64,000 nt of DNA from Glycomyces tritici (GCF_030403505.1 NZ_JAUEMJ010000001.1:303844-367843), one strand, 5' to 3'; positions 52,564-61,771 are shown, counted from the stretch's first letter. Numbers and translations: made by a program. Notes: generated from the sequence alone by a model not told the origin.

Positions 52564-52567
52564 GCCC

Positions 52568-53404
52568 CTACTGCCAGCGGCGCCCGGTGAGCAGCTCGTA
52601 CGCCTCGACGTAGCGGGCGAGGGTCGCGTCGGCGACGTCCTGCGGGATCTCGGGGGCCTCGGCGTCGTCGGGCTTCCAGCCGGTGGACCGGGCCCAGTCG
52701 CGCACGTACTGCTTGTCGAAGGACGGCTGCGTCTGGCCGGGCTTCCAGGCCGCGGCCTCCCAGAAGCGGGAGGAGTCGGAGGTGAGCACCTCGTCGGCGA
52801 GGCGCAGCGTGCCGTCGGCGTCGAGCCCGAACTCGAACTTCGTGTCCGCGATGATGATGCCCTTGGCCAGGGCGATCTCGGCGCCGCGGCGGTAGATCGC
52901 GAAGGTCAGGTCGCGGATGCGCGCGGCGAGGTCGGGGCCGAGCTTCGCCGCGGTCTCCTCGTAGGTCATGGGCAGGTCGTGGTCGCCGATGTCGGCCTTG
53001 GTCGTCGGCGTGTAGATCGGCTCGGGCAGGCGCGAGCCGTCCACGAGGCCCACGGGCAGTTGGTTGCCGCACACGGTGCCGCTCTTGTCGTACTCGGCGA
53101 GGCCGGAGCCGGTGAGGTAGCCGCGCACGACCGCCTCGACCTTGAGGATCTCCAGGCGCTTGACGCGCAGCGCGCGCCCGGCGAACTCGGCGGGCACGTC
53201 CTCGGCGGAGATCACATGGTTGGGGACGATGTCCTCGAGCTGCTCGAACCACCACAGGCTCAGCGCGGTCAGGAGCGCGCCCTTGCCCGGGATCGGAGTC
53301 GGCAGGACCACGTCGTAGACGCTCACGCGGTCGGAGGCGACGAGGACCAGGTCGTCGCCGTCGGCGTAGACGTCGCGGACCTTGCCCTGGTGAATGAGTT
53401 CCAC
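52568..53404 (-). CDS. purC: Phosphoribosylaminoimidazole-succinocarboxamide synthase
   Basis: A 278-residue ATP-grasp-like enzyme of purine synthesis that joins aspartate to CAIR. Motifs: QGKVRDVYA at the N-terminus, ASDRVSVYDVVLPTPIPGKG, ILKVEAVVRGYLTGSG, and ADTKFEFG in the centre. GTG 53404 has AGGAG upstream. A -10-like TAGGAT (minus strand, 53453-53458) lies about 50 bp upstream. No other pur gene is in the window. Confidence 0.96.
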   Translation of the reverse strand: MELIHQGKVRDVYADGDDLVLVASDRVSVYDVVLPTPIPGKGALLTALSLWWFEQLEDIVPNHVISAEDVPAEFAGRALRVKRLEILKVEAVVRGYLTGSGLAEYDKSGTVCGNQLPVGLVDGSRLPEPIYTPTTKADIGDHDLPMTYEETAAKLGPDLAARIRDLTFAIYRRGAEIALAKGIIIADTKFEFGLDADGTLRLADEVLTSDSSRFWEAAAWKPGQTQPSFDKQYVRDWARSTGWKPDDAEAPEIPQDVADATLARYVEAYELLTGRRWQ

Positions 53405-53517
53405 AGTTGCTCCTCTACTCGACTCCGCCCCCATTAGAGCAGCGGGAGCGTCATCCTACGTTTCATCGAAGCCGCCGCTGTGCCCAGCGACACCTGCCGA
53501 CCGACGCCTGCGCGGCG

Positions 53518-53523
53518 TAGGCT
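53518..53523 (+). promoter_or_regulatory. Leaderless -10 element (TAGGCT) for lipA
   Basis: TAGGCT ends 6 nt before GTG 53530; no ribosome-binding site is visible. Confidence 0.6.
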
Positions 53524-53529
53524 GGGCCG

Positions 53530-54471
53530 GTGACTTCCGTACAGCCTGAAGGACGCCGGATGCTGCGCCTCGAAGTGCGCAACGCCCAGACCCCGATCGA
53601 GAAGAAACCCTCCTGGATCAAGGTCAAGGCCAAGACCGGCCCGGAATACACCGAACTGCGGAGCCTCGTCAAGAGCGAAGGCCTGCACACGGTCTGCCAA
53701 GAAGCCGGTTGTCCCAACATCTACGAATGCTGGGAGGACCGGGAGGCGACGTTCCTCATCGGCGGCTCCCAGTGCACGCGACGGTGCGACTTCTGCCAGA
53801 TCGACACCGGCAAGCCCGACGCGCTCGACCGCGACGAGCCCCGCCGGGTCGCCGAGTCGGTGCAGACCATGGGCCTGAAGTACGCCACGATCACCGGCGT
53901 CGCCCGCGACGACCTCGACGACGGCGGCGCCTGGCTCTACGCCGAGACCGTCCGCCAGATCCACGCGGCCGTCCCCGGCTGCGGCGTCGAGCTCCTCATC
54001 CCCGACTTCAACGCGGTCCCCGAGCAGCTCGCCGAGGTCTTCTCCTCCCGCCCCCAGGTGCTCGCGCACAACGTCGAGACCGTGCCGCGCATCTTCAAGC
54101 GCATCCGGCCCGCGTTCCGCTACGAGCGGTCCCTCGAGGTCATCACCAAGGCCCGCGAAGACGGCCTGGTCACCAAGTCGAACCTCATCCTCGGCATGGG
54201 CGAGACCCGCGAAGAGGTCTCCCAGGCTCTCAAGGACCTGCACGCCGCCGGCTGCGAGCTCATCACCATCACCCAGTACCTGCGCCCGACCAAGCGCCAC
54301 CACCCGGTGGACCGCTGGGTCAAGCCCGAGGAGTTCGTGGAGCTCACCGCCGAGGCCGAGGAGATCGGCTTCGCCGGCGTCATGAGCGGCCCGCTGGTCC
54401 GCTCCTCCTACCGGGCCGGACGCCTGTACCAGCAGGCGATCGAAGCACGAGCCGCCGCCACCCCGGTGTAG
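53530..54471 (+). CDS. lipA: Lipoyl synthase
   Basis: A 313-residue radical-SAM enzyme that inserts two sulfurs into octanoyl-lipoyl domains, including E2 of pyruvate dehydrogenase. The auxiliary cluster cysteines are at about 56, 61 and 67 ([12 protein letters not shown]) and the radical-SAM CX3CX2C at 82, 86 and 89 (CTRRCDFC). The C-terminal RSSY motif ([10 protein letters not shown]) that ligates the auxiliary cluster is present. Probably leaderless from GTG 53530. It is followed by a DUF4191 gene as in Rv2218-Rv2219; lipB is not in the window. Confidence 0.97.
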   Translation: MTSVQPEGRRMLRLEVRNAQTPIEKKPSWIKVKAKTGPEYTELRSLVKSEGLHTVCQEAGCPNIYECWEDREATFLIGGSQCTRRCDFCQIDTGKPDALDRDEPRRVAESVQTMGLKYATITGVARDDLDDGGAWLYAETVRQIHAAVPGCGVELLIPDFNAVPEQLAEVFSSRPQVLAHNVETVPRIFKRIRPAFRYERSLEVITKAREDGLVTKSNLILGMGETREEVSQALKDLHAAGCELITITQYLRPTKRHHPVDRWVKPEEFVELTAEAEEIGFAGVMSGPLVRSSYRAGRLYQQAIEARAAATPV

Positions 54472-54519
54472 TCCGAAAGCCGCAGTTCAGCCCGGTCCTG
54501 AGCGTCCCCGACCGCCCAT

Positions 54520-54525
54520 TAGAAT
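54520..54525 (+). promoter_or_regulatory. Leaderless -10 element (TAGAAT)
   Basis: TAGAAT, close to consensus, ends 7 nt before ATG 54533. Confidence 0.65.
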
Positions 54526-54532
54526 TGACGAC

Positions 54533-55228
54533 ATGGCAAAGCAGCAGGAAAAAGAGACGTTCGGGTCGCGCCTGAAGACCATCGGGATGGCGATCAAGTT
54601 CACGCACCAGCGCGACAAGTTGTTCGTGCCGCTGGAGGCCGCCGCGATCCTGCTGCCCTTCGTGATCATCACCGCGCTGGTGATCTTCGCGAAGTTCTCC
54701 CTGCTCTGGTACGTCAGCGCCCTGTTCGTGGCGCTCCTGGCCGGTTTGATCGTGCTCAACATGCGCACCAGCAAAGTGGTGAACAAGGAGGCCGTGGGCA
54801 AGCCGGGCGCGGCGTACGCGCTCATCGACGGCATCCGCGGCTGGCAGGTCACCCCCGGCGTGGCGGCCCTGTCCGAGACGCAGATGGTGCACCGCGCGGT
54901 CGGCAAGGCCGGCGTGGTCCTCCTCGGCGAGGGCGGCCCGAAGGTCCGCAAGCTCCTCGGCCAGGAGAAGAAGCGCATCTCGCGCGTGGTCGGTTCGACC
55001 CCGATCTACACCTTCCTCGTCGGCGAGACCGGCGGCGACGACTTCTCGGTCACCGAGGTCCGCAAGCGCCTCATGAAGCTGCCCAAGAACATCGACTCCA
55101 AGGACGCCAATCACATCGCCAAGCGCCTCGACGCGCTCGGCATCGGCATGGCGATCCCGAAGGGCCCGATCCCGACCAGCGCCAACGCCGGCAAGGGCGC
55201 GCGCCGCGCCATGCTGCGCGGCCGCTAG
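54533..55228 (+). CDS. DUF4191 membrane protein
   Basis: A 231-residue actinobacterial protein of the DUF4191 family (Rv2219 type), always found beside lipA in relatives. Two transmembrane helices lie at about 33-54 and 57-78; the rest is a basic cytoplasmic domain with RGWQVTPGVAAL, VVLLGEGGPKVRKLL and RRISRVVGSTP-like sequence. It ends with a very basic tail. Function unknown. Start supported by the TAGAAT leaderless promoter. A strong terminator with T-tract follows. Confidence 0.9.
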   Translation: MAKQQEKETFGSRLKTIGMAIKFTHQRDKLFVPLEAAAILLPFVIITALVIFAKFSLLWYVSALFVALLAGLIVLNMRTSKVVNKEAVGKPGAAYALIDGIRGWQVTPGVAALSETQMVHRAVGKAGVVLLGEGGPKVRKLLGQEKKRISRVVGSTPIYTFLVGETGGDDFSVTEVRKRLMKLPKNIDSKDANHIAKRLDALGIGMAIPKGPIPTSANAGKGARRAMLRGR

Positions 55229-55282
55229 ACCGCGCCGCCGCGCTCGCCGGCACACCCAGGCGCTGCAACGCCGCTGAACATG

Positions 55283-55324
55283 AACCGGCCCGGCGGGGGA
55301 ACTCCCCCGCCGGGCCGGTTTTTT
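55283..55324. terminator. Intrinsic terminator with T-tract
   Basis: A perfect 17-bp stem (55283-55299 with 55304-55320), AACT loop and a run of six T (55319-55324). The most classical terminator in the window. Confidence 0.95.
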
Positions 55325-55360
55325 CGCGCTGCCGGTCGTGCCGCAGCGCGCGAAGTCGAT

Positions 55361-55771
55361 TTAGAAGATGTCGCCGTTGTCGCGGCGGCGGCGCCACCGC
55401 TCCTCCATGCGGGAGGTGAAACCACCGGGTTTGGGGGACTTCGAGCCGCCTACGGGGCGGCTGGCCTTGCCGTCGACCGCCTTCAGCTTCACATTCGTGC
55501 CGCGGCGCTGCGCCCAGAGACCCAAGATCAGACCGCCGAACATGAGCACCGCACCGATCGGGGCGCCGAACACGGCGACGTCGCCCCCTGCGATCACGGA
55601 GCCGATGACGACGCCGATCCCGAGAACGGTGACGATGCCGGCCAGAATGAGCCTGCGCCGGGTCACGTGCGCCGGATCGTGGGCGCGCACAGCAGAGGCG
55701 AACTGCGGGTCTTCGGACAAGGACTGCTCGATTTGCTCGAACAGACGTTGTTCGTGGTCGGAGAGCGGCAC
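55361..55771 (-). CDS. DUF3040 membrane protein
   Basis: A 136-residue member of the actinobacterial DUF3040 family. The typical start PLSDHEQRLFEQIEQSL is followed by two transmembrane helices (about 40-62 and 66-88) and a basic, disordered C-terminus with REEWRRRRDN-like residues. GTG 55771 has AGGAGG upstream. Such genes often lie near cell-division or lipid genes; role unknown. Confidence 0.9.
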   Translation of the reverse strand: MPLSDHEQRLFEQIEQSLSEDPQFASAVRAHDPAHVTRRRLILAGIVTVLGIGVVIGSVIAGGDVAVFGAPIGAVLMFGGLILGLWAQRRGTNVKLKAVDGKASRPVGGSKSPKPGGFTSRMEERWRRRRDNGDIF

Positions 55772-55972
55772 GACACTCCTCCTGCGCTAGTGCTCGACGG
55801 AGCCGCCGCCACGGCGACTCCACTGCTTGCATCCAAGTCTACGAGGCTTTCGCCCGAGGCGGAAGGCAGTTCGTGCTTGAATCAGTCCGTTCTGGCCTGG
55901 ATGCGCGAGCTGACGGGGGCGCCTCGGCGCAATGCCCATTCACCGCTCGCGAGCTTCGCCGAGACCCGGCGC

Positions 55973-57217
55973 TCATCGACCCGGGTTCCCCGATTCCGGG
56001 GTGTCTACACGCGAGTCACGGCGCGCCAGCCGACCTGCCGACCGGACCGCTCCCTTCCCGAATTTCGCGCTCGCCAGGTCGATGACCGTCTCGATGTCCC
56101 GCCACCCGTGCTCGGGCTCGCCGAGCGCCAACTGCCGGCCCACCGCGGCCGCCTCGACCAGGTGATCGAGCTTCACCCCGATGAGCCGCACCGGCGCCGT
56201 CGCGGCCGCGTCCGCCAGTTCCCTTGCGGCGTCGTAGATCTCACGGCCCACATCGGTGGGCGCGGCCAGCATCCTCGAGCGCGTGATCGTGCGGAAGTCC
56301 CCGAAGCGGATCTTCACCGTCACCCCGCGCCCCGCCCAGCCGGCCTTGCGGGCCCGCGACGCGACCTTGCGCGAGAGCTCCAGCAGCACCGGGCCCCACA
56401 CGGCGCCGTCCGGGGCGTCGCGGTCGAACGTCGTCTCGTTGCTGATCGACTTCTCGACCCGCTCGGGCCGCACCGGCCGCGGGTCGATGTTCCGCGACAG
56501 CGCGTACAGGTGCTCGGCGCTGGCGGTGCCGACCGAGGAGGCGAGGCTGTCGACGTCGAGGCGCGCCAGGTCGCCGACCGTGCGCATGCCCAGCCGGGTG
56601 AGTTTCTCGGCGGTCTTCTCGCCGATGCCCCACACGGAGCGGATCGGCAGGCGGTGCAGGAACTCGAGCTCGGTCGCGGCGGGCACGACGCCGAGGCCGT
56701 CGGGCTTGGAGGCCTCGCTCGCGAGCTTGGAGAGGAATTTCGTGGAGGCGATGCCCACGGTGCAGGTGATGCCGTGGTCGGCGCGGACGCGCTCGCGGAT
56801 CGCGCGGGCGATCTCGACGGGCGAGCCGATGAGGCGGCGCGCGCCTGCGACGTCGAGGAACGCCTCGTCGACCGAGATCGGCTGGACGTGCGGTGTGAAC
56901 TCGCGGAAGATCGCCATGACCGCGCGCGAGACCTCGCCGTACGAGGTGGTGGGGGTGATGTAGACGCCGTGGGGGCAGCGGCGGCGGGCGACCGCGGTCG
57001 GCAGGGCCGAGTGCACGCCGTACTCGCGGGCCTCGTACGAGGCGGCGGCGACGACCCCGCGGGGTCCGAGCCCGGCGACGATCACGGGCTTGCCGCGCAG
57101 CGAGGGGTCGCGCGCGATCTCCACGGACGCGAAGAACGCGTCCATGTCGACGTGCATGATCCCCAGGCCGTCATCGGACAGCCCGGGACCGATGAACCGA
57201 TCAAGATCGCTGGCCAC
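55973..57217 (-). CDS. dinB: DNA polymerase IV (Y family)
   Basis: A 414-residue translesion polymerase. Palm-domain catalytic residues: Asp at about 24 in HVDMDAFFA (steric-gate Phe 29) and Asp-Glu at 117-118 in SVDEAF. YEAREYGVHS, VGIASTKFLSKLAS and the helix-hairpin-helix region WGIGEKTAEKL follow, then the little-finger domain from about 245. Where homologues have a beta-clamp motif QL(S/D)LF before a Glu-Pro stretch, this one reads QLALGEPEHGW, lacking the aromatic residue. GTG 57217 is probably leaderless (TAGGCT 6 nt upstream). Confidence 0.93.
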   Translation of the reverse strand: MASDLDRFIGPGLSDDGLGIMHVDMDAFFASVEIARDPSLRGKPVIVAGLGPRGVVAAASYEAREYGVHSALPTAVARRRCPHGVYITPTTSYGEVSRAVMAIFREFTPHVQPISVDEAFLDVAGARRLIGSPVEIARAIRERVRADHGITCTVGIASTKFLSKLASEASKPDGLGVVPAATELEFLHRLPIRSVWGIGEKTAEKLTRLGMRTVGDLARLDVDSLASSVGTASAEHLYALSRNIDPRPVRPERVEKSISNETTFDRDAPDGAVWGPVLLELSRKVASRARKAGWAGRGVTVKIRFGDFRTITRSRMLAAPTDVGREIYDAARELADAAATAPVRLIGVKLDHLVEAAAVGRQLALGEPEHGWRDIETVIDLASAKFGKGAVRSAGRLARRDSRVDTPESGNPGR

Positions 57218-57223
57218 CCCCGA

Positions 57224-57229
57224 AGCCTA
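57224..57229 (-). promoter_or_regulatory. Leaderless -10 element (TAGGCT) for dinB
   Basis: On the minus strand TAGGCT ends 6 nt before GTG 57217. Confidence 0.5.
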
Positions 57230-57320
57230 GCCAGCGGGTCCGACAACCTCCCGGAACCGGCCCGGAGGGCACGAGCCCTTGAGGCCGTCGCCCCTGCCCG
57301 GCCGCCGGAACTGCTCCCGC

Positions 57321-58481
57321 TCAGCCGTTGCGGTAGCTCCACAGCGGGACCGCCATCTCGGCGGCGGTGAGGCCGCCGTGGTGGCCGACGAGCCTCGCGA
57401 CGTGCGGCGGCTCGCCCTCGACGCCCACGATCGCGAACGTGCCGCGGCACGCCACCACCAGGTCGCCGATGCGCTCGCGGCTCGACTCGGTGACCTTCGG
57501 GCCGTACCAGCCGCGGTCGATCGCCTCGTCCCTGCCGATCACCTCGGCGCGTTCGCCGACCGCCGCCGTCCACGCCTGCCGCACGTCCTCGACCGCGCCC
57601 GGTGCGGCGTACAGGTACCGCATCCGCCCGTCGCCCGCGACGGCTTCGACCCCGTGCGTCAGGTCGGGCCGCCGGTCCACGTGCAGCCGGTCCGTCACGT
57701 TCACCATCCCGTGGTCGGCCGTGACCATCAGCGCCGCGTCCCGCGGCAGGCCCGTGAGGATGCCGTCGATCGCCTCCGACACCTTCGCGACCGCCTCGAG
57801 CCACTCGGGCGAACCGATCCCGTGGAAGTGCCCGGCGGTGTCCACGTCCGGCAGGTACGCGTACACGAGGCTGCGGTCCCCGCGCGCCAGCGCGGCCAGG
57901 ACCCCTTCGGCGACCTCGTGCGGGGCGATCGCGGGGAGCCAGTCGGCGCCGCGGTAGATCGCGCGGGTCAGGCCGGTGTCGCGGAAGGTCCCGTTCGAGA
58001 CGACGGTGCACACCACGCCCTGGGCGTCGGCCTGCTCGAAGCAGGTCGGCTCGGGCTGCCACGTCTCGGGGTCGGGGGCGCCGTCCCAGCGGATGTGGGT
58101 GACCAGGTCGCCGGTGTCGGGCACGCGCACGGTGAAGCCGATGATGCCGTGCTCGCCGGGCGGGAGCCCGCACGCGAGGGACGCGAGGCTGATCGGGGTC
58201 GAGGACGGGACCGTGGCGGTGATCGGAGTGAGGGTGCCGAGTTCGCCGTGGTGCATGGCGCCGACGGTGTCGCTGGCCTGGGCGGCCTGGCCGAGGAGGT
58301 GGAAGCCGAAACCGTCGAGGAGGAGCACCGCGATGCGGCGGACGCCGTGGAGCTCGGCGCTGCGCAGGTTCACGCCGCGGGAGGGGATTCCAAGGGCCGC
58401 AAGGGCGGTCGGCATGACATCGGCGAGAGTGCCGGTGCCGTAGGCGGGCCGCATCGCCGTGAGGTACGGGCTCGAAGGCAT
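57321..58481 (-). CDS. Alkaline-phosphatase-superfamily phosphodiesterase/pyrophosphatase
   Basis: A 386-residue soluble enzyme related to nucleotide pyrophosphatase/phosphodiesterase. Metal motifs: LLLDGFGFHL (Asp about 56), the Thr/Ser nucleophile in PSSTPISLAS (about 94-95), PDVDTAGHFHG, TADHGMVN and a late GHHGG. It cleaves a phosphodiester or pyrophosphate bond; no signal peptide, so it acts inside the cell. Start ATG 58481 is supported by TAGCCT 6 nt upstream. Actinobacterial homologues are often simply called alkaline phosphatase family proteins; the substrate is unknown. Confidence 0.88.
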   Translation of the reverse strand: MPSSPYLTAMRPAYGTGTLADVMPTALAALGIPSRGVNLRSAELHGVRRIAVLLLDGFGFHLLGQAAQASDTVGAMHHGELGTLTPITATVPSSTPISLASLACGLPPGEHGIIGFTVRVPDTGDLVTHIRWDGAPDPETWQPEPTCFEQADAQGVVCTVVSNGTFRDTGLTRAIYRGADWLPAIAPHEVAEGVLAALARGDRSLVYAYLPDVDTAGHFHGIGSPEWLEAVAKVSEAIDGILTGLPRDAALMVTADHGMVNVTDRLHVDRRPDLTHGVEAVAGDGRMRYLYAAPGAVEDVRQAWTAAVGERAEVIGRDEAIDRGWYGPKVTESSRERIGDLVVACRGTFAIVGVEGEPPHVARLVGHHGGLTAAEMAVPLWSYRNG

Positions 58482-58487
58482 GGCCCG

Positions 58488-58493
58488 AGGCTA
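58488..58493 (-). promoter_or_regulatory. Leaderless -10 element (TAGCCT)
   Basis: On the minus strand TAGCCT ends 6 nt before ATG 58481. Confidence 0.5.
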
Positions 58494-58531
58494 GCCGGTT
58501 TCGTGTCGGTTCGGCCACACCACGTATGAAT

Positions 58532-58559
58532 GCGGCGGCCCCGGTGCCGGGGCCGCCGC
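58532..58559. terminator. Terminator of the MMPL gene
   Basis: A perfect stem of at least 12 bp (58532-58543 with 58548-58559) on a 4-nt loop, just past the MMPL stop on the minus strand. Confidence 0.85.
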
Positions 58560-58565
58560 CGGCGG

Positions 58566-60722
58566 TCAGTCGTTCGCCTCCTGTCGTTCGGGTGCGGGTG
58601 CCGGGGTGGGCCGCCGCGCGGTGCGGCTCGGCCACCAGAAGCGTTCGCCGATCCACAGTGCGAGGGCGGGCACGAGGAGGGAGCGGACGATGATCGCGTC
58701 GAGGAGGACGCCCGCGCAGACCAAGATGCCCAGCTGCATGAGCATGGTGAGCGGCATGAGGGCCAGGACGGTGAAGGTGGCGGCGAGGACGAGTCCCGCA
58801 GAGGTGATGACGCCGCCGGTCACGGTGAGGGCCCGGAGGGTCCCGACCCGGTGTCCCCATCGCGGGACCTCTTCGCGGACGCGGGTCATGAGGAAGATCG
58901 TGTAGTCGATGCCCATCGCGACGAGGAACAGGAATCCCATGAGCAGGAAACTCGTGTCCACATTGTCTTGGCCGAGGCCCTTGAACACCAGGTTCGCGGC
59001 GCCGACCGCGGCGGCGTAGGACAGGACCGTGCAGGCCATGAGCACGAGCGCGGCGGTGAGGGCCCGCAGCAGGAGCACGATCACGAGGAGGACCACGGCG
59101 AGGATGAGCGGGACGAGCAGCCGCAGGTCGCGGTCGTTGCCGGCGGCGAGGTCGATCTGCGTGGCCGTGGGTCCGCTGACCAGGGCGGTGCTCACGGTGT
59201 CGTTGTGCGCCAAGGACTCCCGCAGATCGCGGACGGTCGCCTCCGCGGCGTCGGAGGACGCCTCGTCGGCGAGGACCGCGTCGATGCGGACCCAGTCGGC
59301 GTCGGCGGCGCGGACCGGCGCCTCGGTCTGGGCGATGCCGGGCGCCGCTTCGAGGACGGCGAGGGCCGCATCCGTGTCGGCGTCTCGGACGTAGACCTCC
59401 ACGGGTTCGAAGGCCCCGGCCGGGTAGTGCTCGGCCATCGCGGCGCTGACGCGCTGCGATGCGGTCTCGGTGGTGAGCAGTTCCGACCGCTCGAGTCCGA
59501 TGGAGAGGCCGGTCCAGCCGAGGGAGAGCAGGAGCAGGCCCGTGGTGGTGGCGACGGCGATGAGCCGGGGCCGGGCCGAGACGGCCCCGGCGACGCGGCC
59601 CCAGAATCGGTGGCGGCGCTGAGCCGGGGCGGCGGCCTCGGCCGGGTCGTGGCGGGGCACCAGGGGCCAGAACACGGCCCGGCCGAAGAGCGAGAGCACG
59701 GCGGGCAGCAGGGTCAGCGACGCGAGGACGGCGCTGGCGACGCCCGCGATGAGGACCGGGCCGAGCGCGGCGGTGCTGGAGACCGAGGCGAGCGGCAGGA
59801 CCGCCAGCGCCAGGACGACGGTGCCGGCGGAGGCGACGATCGCGGGTGTCGAGGCGGTGAGGGCGGCGCGCATGGCCGCGAACCGGTCCTCGGTGCGCAG
59901 CAGTTCCTCCCGGTACCGGGAGACGAGCAGGAGCGTGTAGTCGGTGGAGACGCCGAAGACGAGGACGGTGAGGATGCCGGTGTTCTGGCCGTTGATCGTG
60001 ACGTCTGCGTACCGGCCGAGGAGGTAGGCGAGGCCGGTCGCGAGCTGCTCGGACAGTGCGATGCAGACCATCGGGAGGAGCAGGAGCAGCGGGGAGCGGT
60101 AGGTGAGGACGAGGACGAGCGCCACGACGGCGACGGTCATCCAGGTGAGGGGGCCGTCGAGCTGCTCGAACGCGGACTCCATGTCCCGGGAGGCCGCGGC
60201 GCCGCCGGTGAGGCCGGCTTCGAGGCCGGGTGGGAGTCCTTCCTGGACGATGGCGTCGGCTTCGGCGAAGAGGGCTTCGCCGTCGGCGTCGATGGCGGTG
60301 TCCGCGAGGGGGACGACGAGCATGAGCGCCTGGCCGTCTTCGGAGGGGATCGGGCCGGTGGTGCGCTCGCCTGGGGCGGCGAGTGCGTCGAGGGCGGCGC
60401 GGTCGGCTGCTGCGGCGGCGTGGGCTTCGGGGGTGAGCGGGGTTTCGGCGGTGTAGACGACGAGGAGGCTGGTCAGGTTCTTCTGGTTGAACTCGGTTTC
60501 GGCCAGGTGTTTCGCTTCGGTGGATTCGGCGTCGGCGGGGAGCCAGTTGATCTGGGCGTCGTCTTGGATGCCGCCGAGTCTCGGGGCGAGGGTGAAGCCG
60601 ATGACGGCGAGGATCGCCCAGGCGGCGAGGGCGGGCCAGCGGCCTCGCCGGGAGCCGGCGAACGCGAGGCGGGCGCTGCTCGGTGTCGACGCGGGTGGGG
60701 TGGTTTCTGATCGGGATGCCAT
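58566..60722 (-). CDS. MMPL/RND-family membrane transporter
   Basis: A 718-residue transporter with 12 predicted transmembrane helices in two halves: one helix, a periplasmic domain of about 130 residues, five helices, then the same pattern again. Proton-relay type residues lie in FGVSTDYTLLLVSRYREEL and in AMGIDYTIFLMTRVREE (Asp in TM4 and TM10), the MMPL signature. It probably exports a lipid, pigment or drug using the proton gradient. ATG 60722 is preferred to 60758. It lies downstream of the response regulator on the same strand (94-nt gap), suggesting the two-component system controls it. Confidence 0.9.
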   Translation of the reverse strand: MASRSETTPPASTPSSARLAFAGSRRGRWPALAAWAILAVIGFTLAPRLGGIQDDAQINWLPADAESTEAKHLAETEFNQKNLTSLLVVYTAETPLTPEAHAAAAADRAALDALAAPGERTTGPIPSEDGQALMLVVPLADTAIDADGEALFAEADAIVQEGLPPGLEAGLTGGAAASRDMESAFEQLDGPLTWMTVAVVALVLVLTYRSPLLLLLPMVCIALSEQLATGLAYLLGRYADVTINGQNTGILTVLVFGVSTDYTLLLVSRYREELLRTEDRFAAMRAALTASTPAIVASAGTVVLALAVLPLASVSSTAALGPVLIAGVASAVLASLTLLPAVLSLFGRAVFWPLVPRHDPAEAAAPAQRRHRFWGRVAGAVSARPRLIAVATTTGLLLLSLGWTGLSIGLERSELLTTETASQRVSAAMAEHYPAGAFEPVEVYVRDADTDAALAVLEAAPGIAQTEAPVRAADADWVRIDAVLADEASSDAAEATVRDLRESLAHNDTVSTALVSGPTATQIDLAAGNDRDLRLLVPLILAVVLLVIVLLLRALTAALVLMACTVLSYAAAVGAANLVFKGLGQDNVDTSFLLMGFLFLVAMGIDYTIFLMTRVREEVPRWGHRVGTLRALTVTGGVITSAGLVLAATFTVLALMPLTMLMQLGILVCAGVLLDAIIVRSLLVPALALWIGERFWWPSRTARRPTPAPAPERQEAND

Positions 60723-60816
60723 GTCTCCCAATCTCGCCGCTGCCGGCCGGATGCGCATCAGCGCGGCGACGTGTCCGCGTCTACGCTCCGGCGACGACCC
60801 GCGCGAGGGCGCGGGT

Positions 60817-61479
60817 TCAGACCTCGGGGATGTCGAGGCCCGAGCGGTACGCGATGGCGACGAGGCCGGCCCGGTCGCGGGCGGTGAGCTTCGTGAGGAG
60901 CTTCCCCACGTGGGTGCGGACGGTGGCGGGGCTGATGAAGAGGCGCTCGCCGATCTCGTCGTTGGCCAGGCCCGTGGCGACCCAGCGCAGGATCTCGAGT
61001 TCGCGTTCGGTGAGGTCGGCGAGGTTCGGGTGGGGCTTGCCGGTGCCGGTGCCGCGTTCGGCGTACGCGTTGATGACCTTGCGGGTGACGTCCGGGCTCA
61101 GCAGGGAGTCGCCGGCGGCGGCGAGGCGCACGGCTTTGAGGAGGTCTTCGGGGTCCGCGTCCTTCATGACGAACCCGGCGGCGCCGTTGGAGAGGGCGTC
61201 GAAGATGTAGTCGTCGACTTCGAAGGTGGTGATCATGACGACGCGGGTGGCGGCGAGGTTCGCGTCGTGGCTGATGCGGCGCAGCACTTCGAGCCCGTCG
61301 ATGCCGGGCATGCGGATGTCGAGCAGGGCCACGTCGGGGCGCAGGCGCGAGACGAGGTCCCAGGCCTCCTGGCCGTTCTCGGCTTCGGCGGCGACGTGGA
61401 TGTCGTCCTCGCCGTTGAAGAGGTTGCGCAGCGCCATCCTGATGAGGCTCTGGTCGTCGGCGATCACGAGTTCGATCAT
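60817..61479 (-). CDS. NarL/LuxR-type response regulator
   Basis: A 220-residue regulator. The receiver domain has IADDQ, the phospho-Asp in ALLDIRMPGIDG and Lys in VMKDADPED. The C-terminal HTH shows LTERELEILRWVATGLANDEIGERLFISPATVRTHVGKLL. ATG 61479 follows GGAGG. Its kinase gene lies upstream on the same strand but is separated by a 292-nt gap filled with 33-bp tandem repeats, an unusual arrangement for a pair that is normally tightly coupled. The MMPL transporter downstream is the likely target. Confidence 0.93.
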   Translation of the reverse strand: MIELVIADDQSLIRMALRNLFNGEDDIHVAAEAENGQEAWDLVSRLRPDVALLDIRMPGIDGLEVLRRISHDANLAATRVVMITTFEVDDYIFDALSNGAAGFVMKDADPEDLLKAVRLAAAGDSLLSPDVTRKVINAYAERGTGTGKPHPNLADLTERELEILRWVATGLANDEIGERLFISPATVRTHVGKLLTKLTARDRAGLVAIAYRSGLDIPEV

Positions 61480-61558
61480 GCGCGGTCCTCCGTTGCGGGT
61501 CTGACGAGCCGGTCTTGCACTGTAAGCGACGGCGGCGAGCCGTCGATCGGTACTCATG

Positions 61559-61771
61559 GCGAAGCTTGCGAGCCGTGCATGAGCACAGCTGGCGAAGCTT
61601 GCGAGCCATGCATGAGCACAGCCGGCGAAGCTTGCGAGCCATGCATGAACACAGCCGGCGGTGCTTGCGAGCCATGCATGAACACAGCCGGCGACGCTTG
61701 CGAGAGGTCAATCGCCGCTCTCGGCGGCGCTTGCGAGCGAAGCCTTGGGCGCGGCCGGCGACGCCGGCGAG
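61559..61771. repeat. Six-copy 33-bp tandem repeat between kinase and regulator genes
   Basis: Units start at 61559, 61592, 61625, 61658, 61691 and 61724, with a partial seventh at 61758. Units 1-4 are nearly identical (GC[GT]-type differences only), each starting GCG and containing GCTTGCGAG and ATGCATGA. Units 5-7 have decayed but keep the leading GCGNNGC(T/C). The array fills the gap between the kinase stop and 80 bp upstream of the regulator start. Confidence 0.9.

Noticed and set aside
61559..61771. Repeat array as a CRISPR or as a coding 11-residue repeat protein
   Set aside because: Units are contiguous with no spacers, so it is not a CRISPR. A minus-strand frame through it reads an 11-residue repeat but then continues antiphase through the kinase gene with Arg/Pro-rich nonsense and has no start signal.
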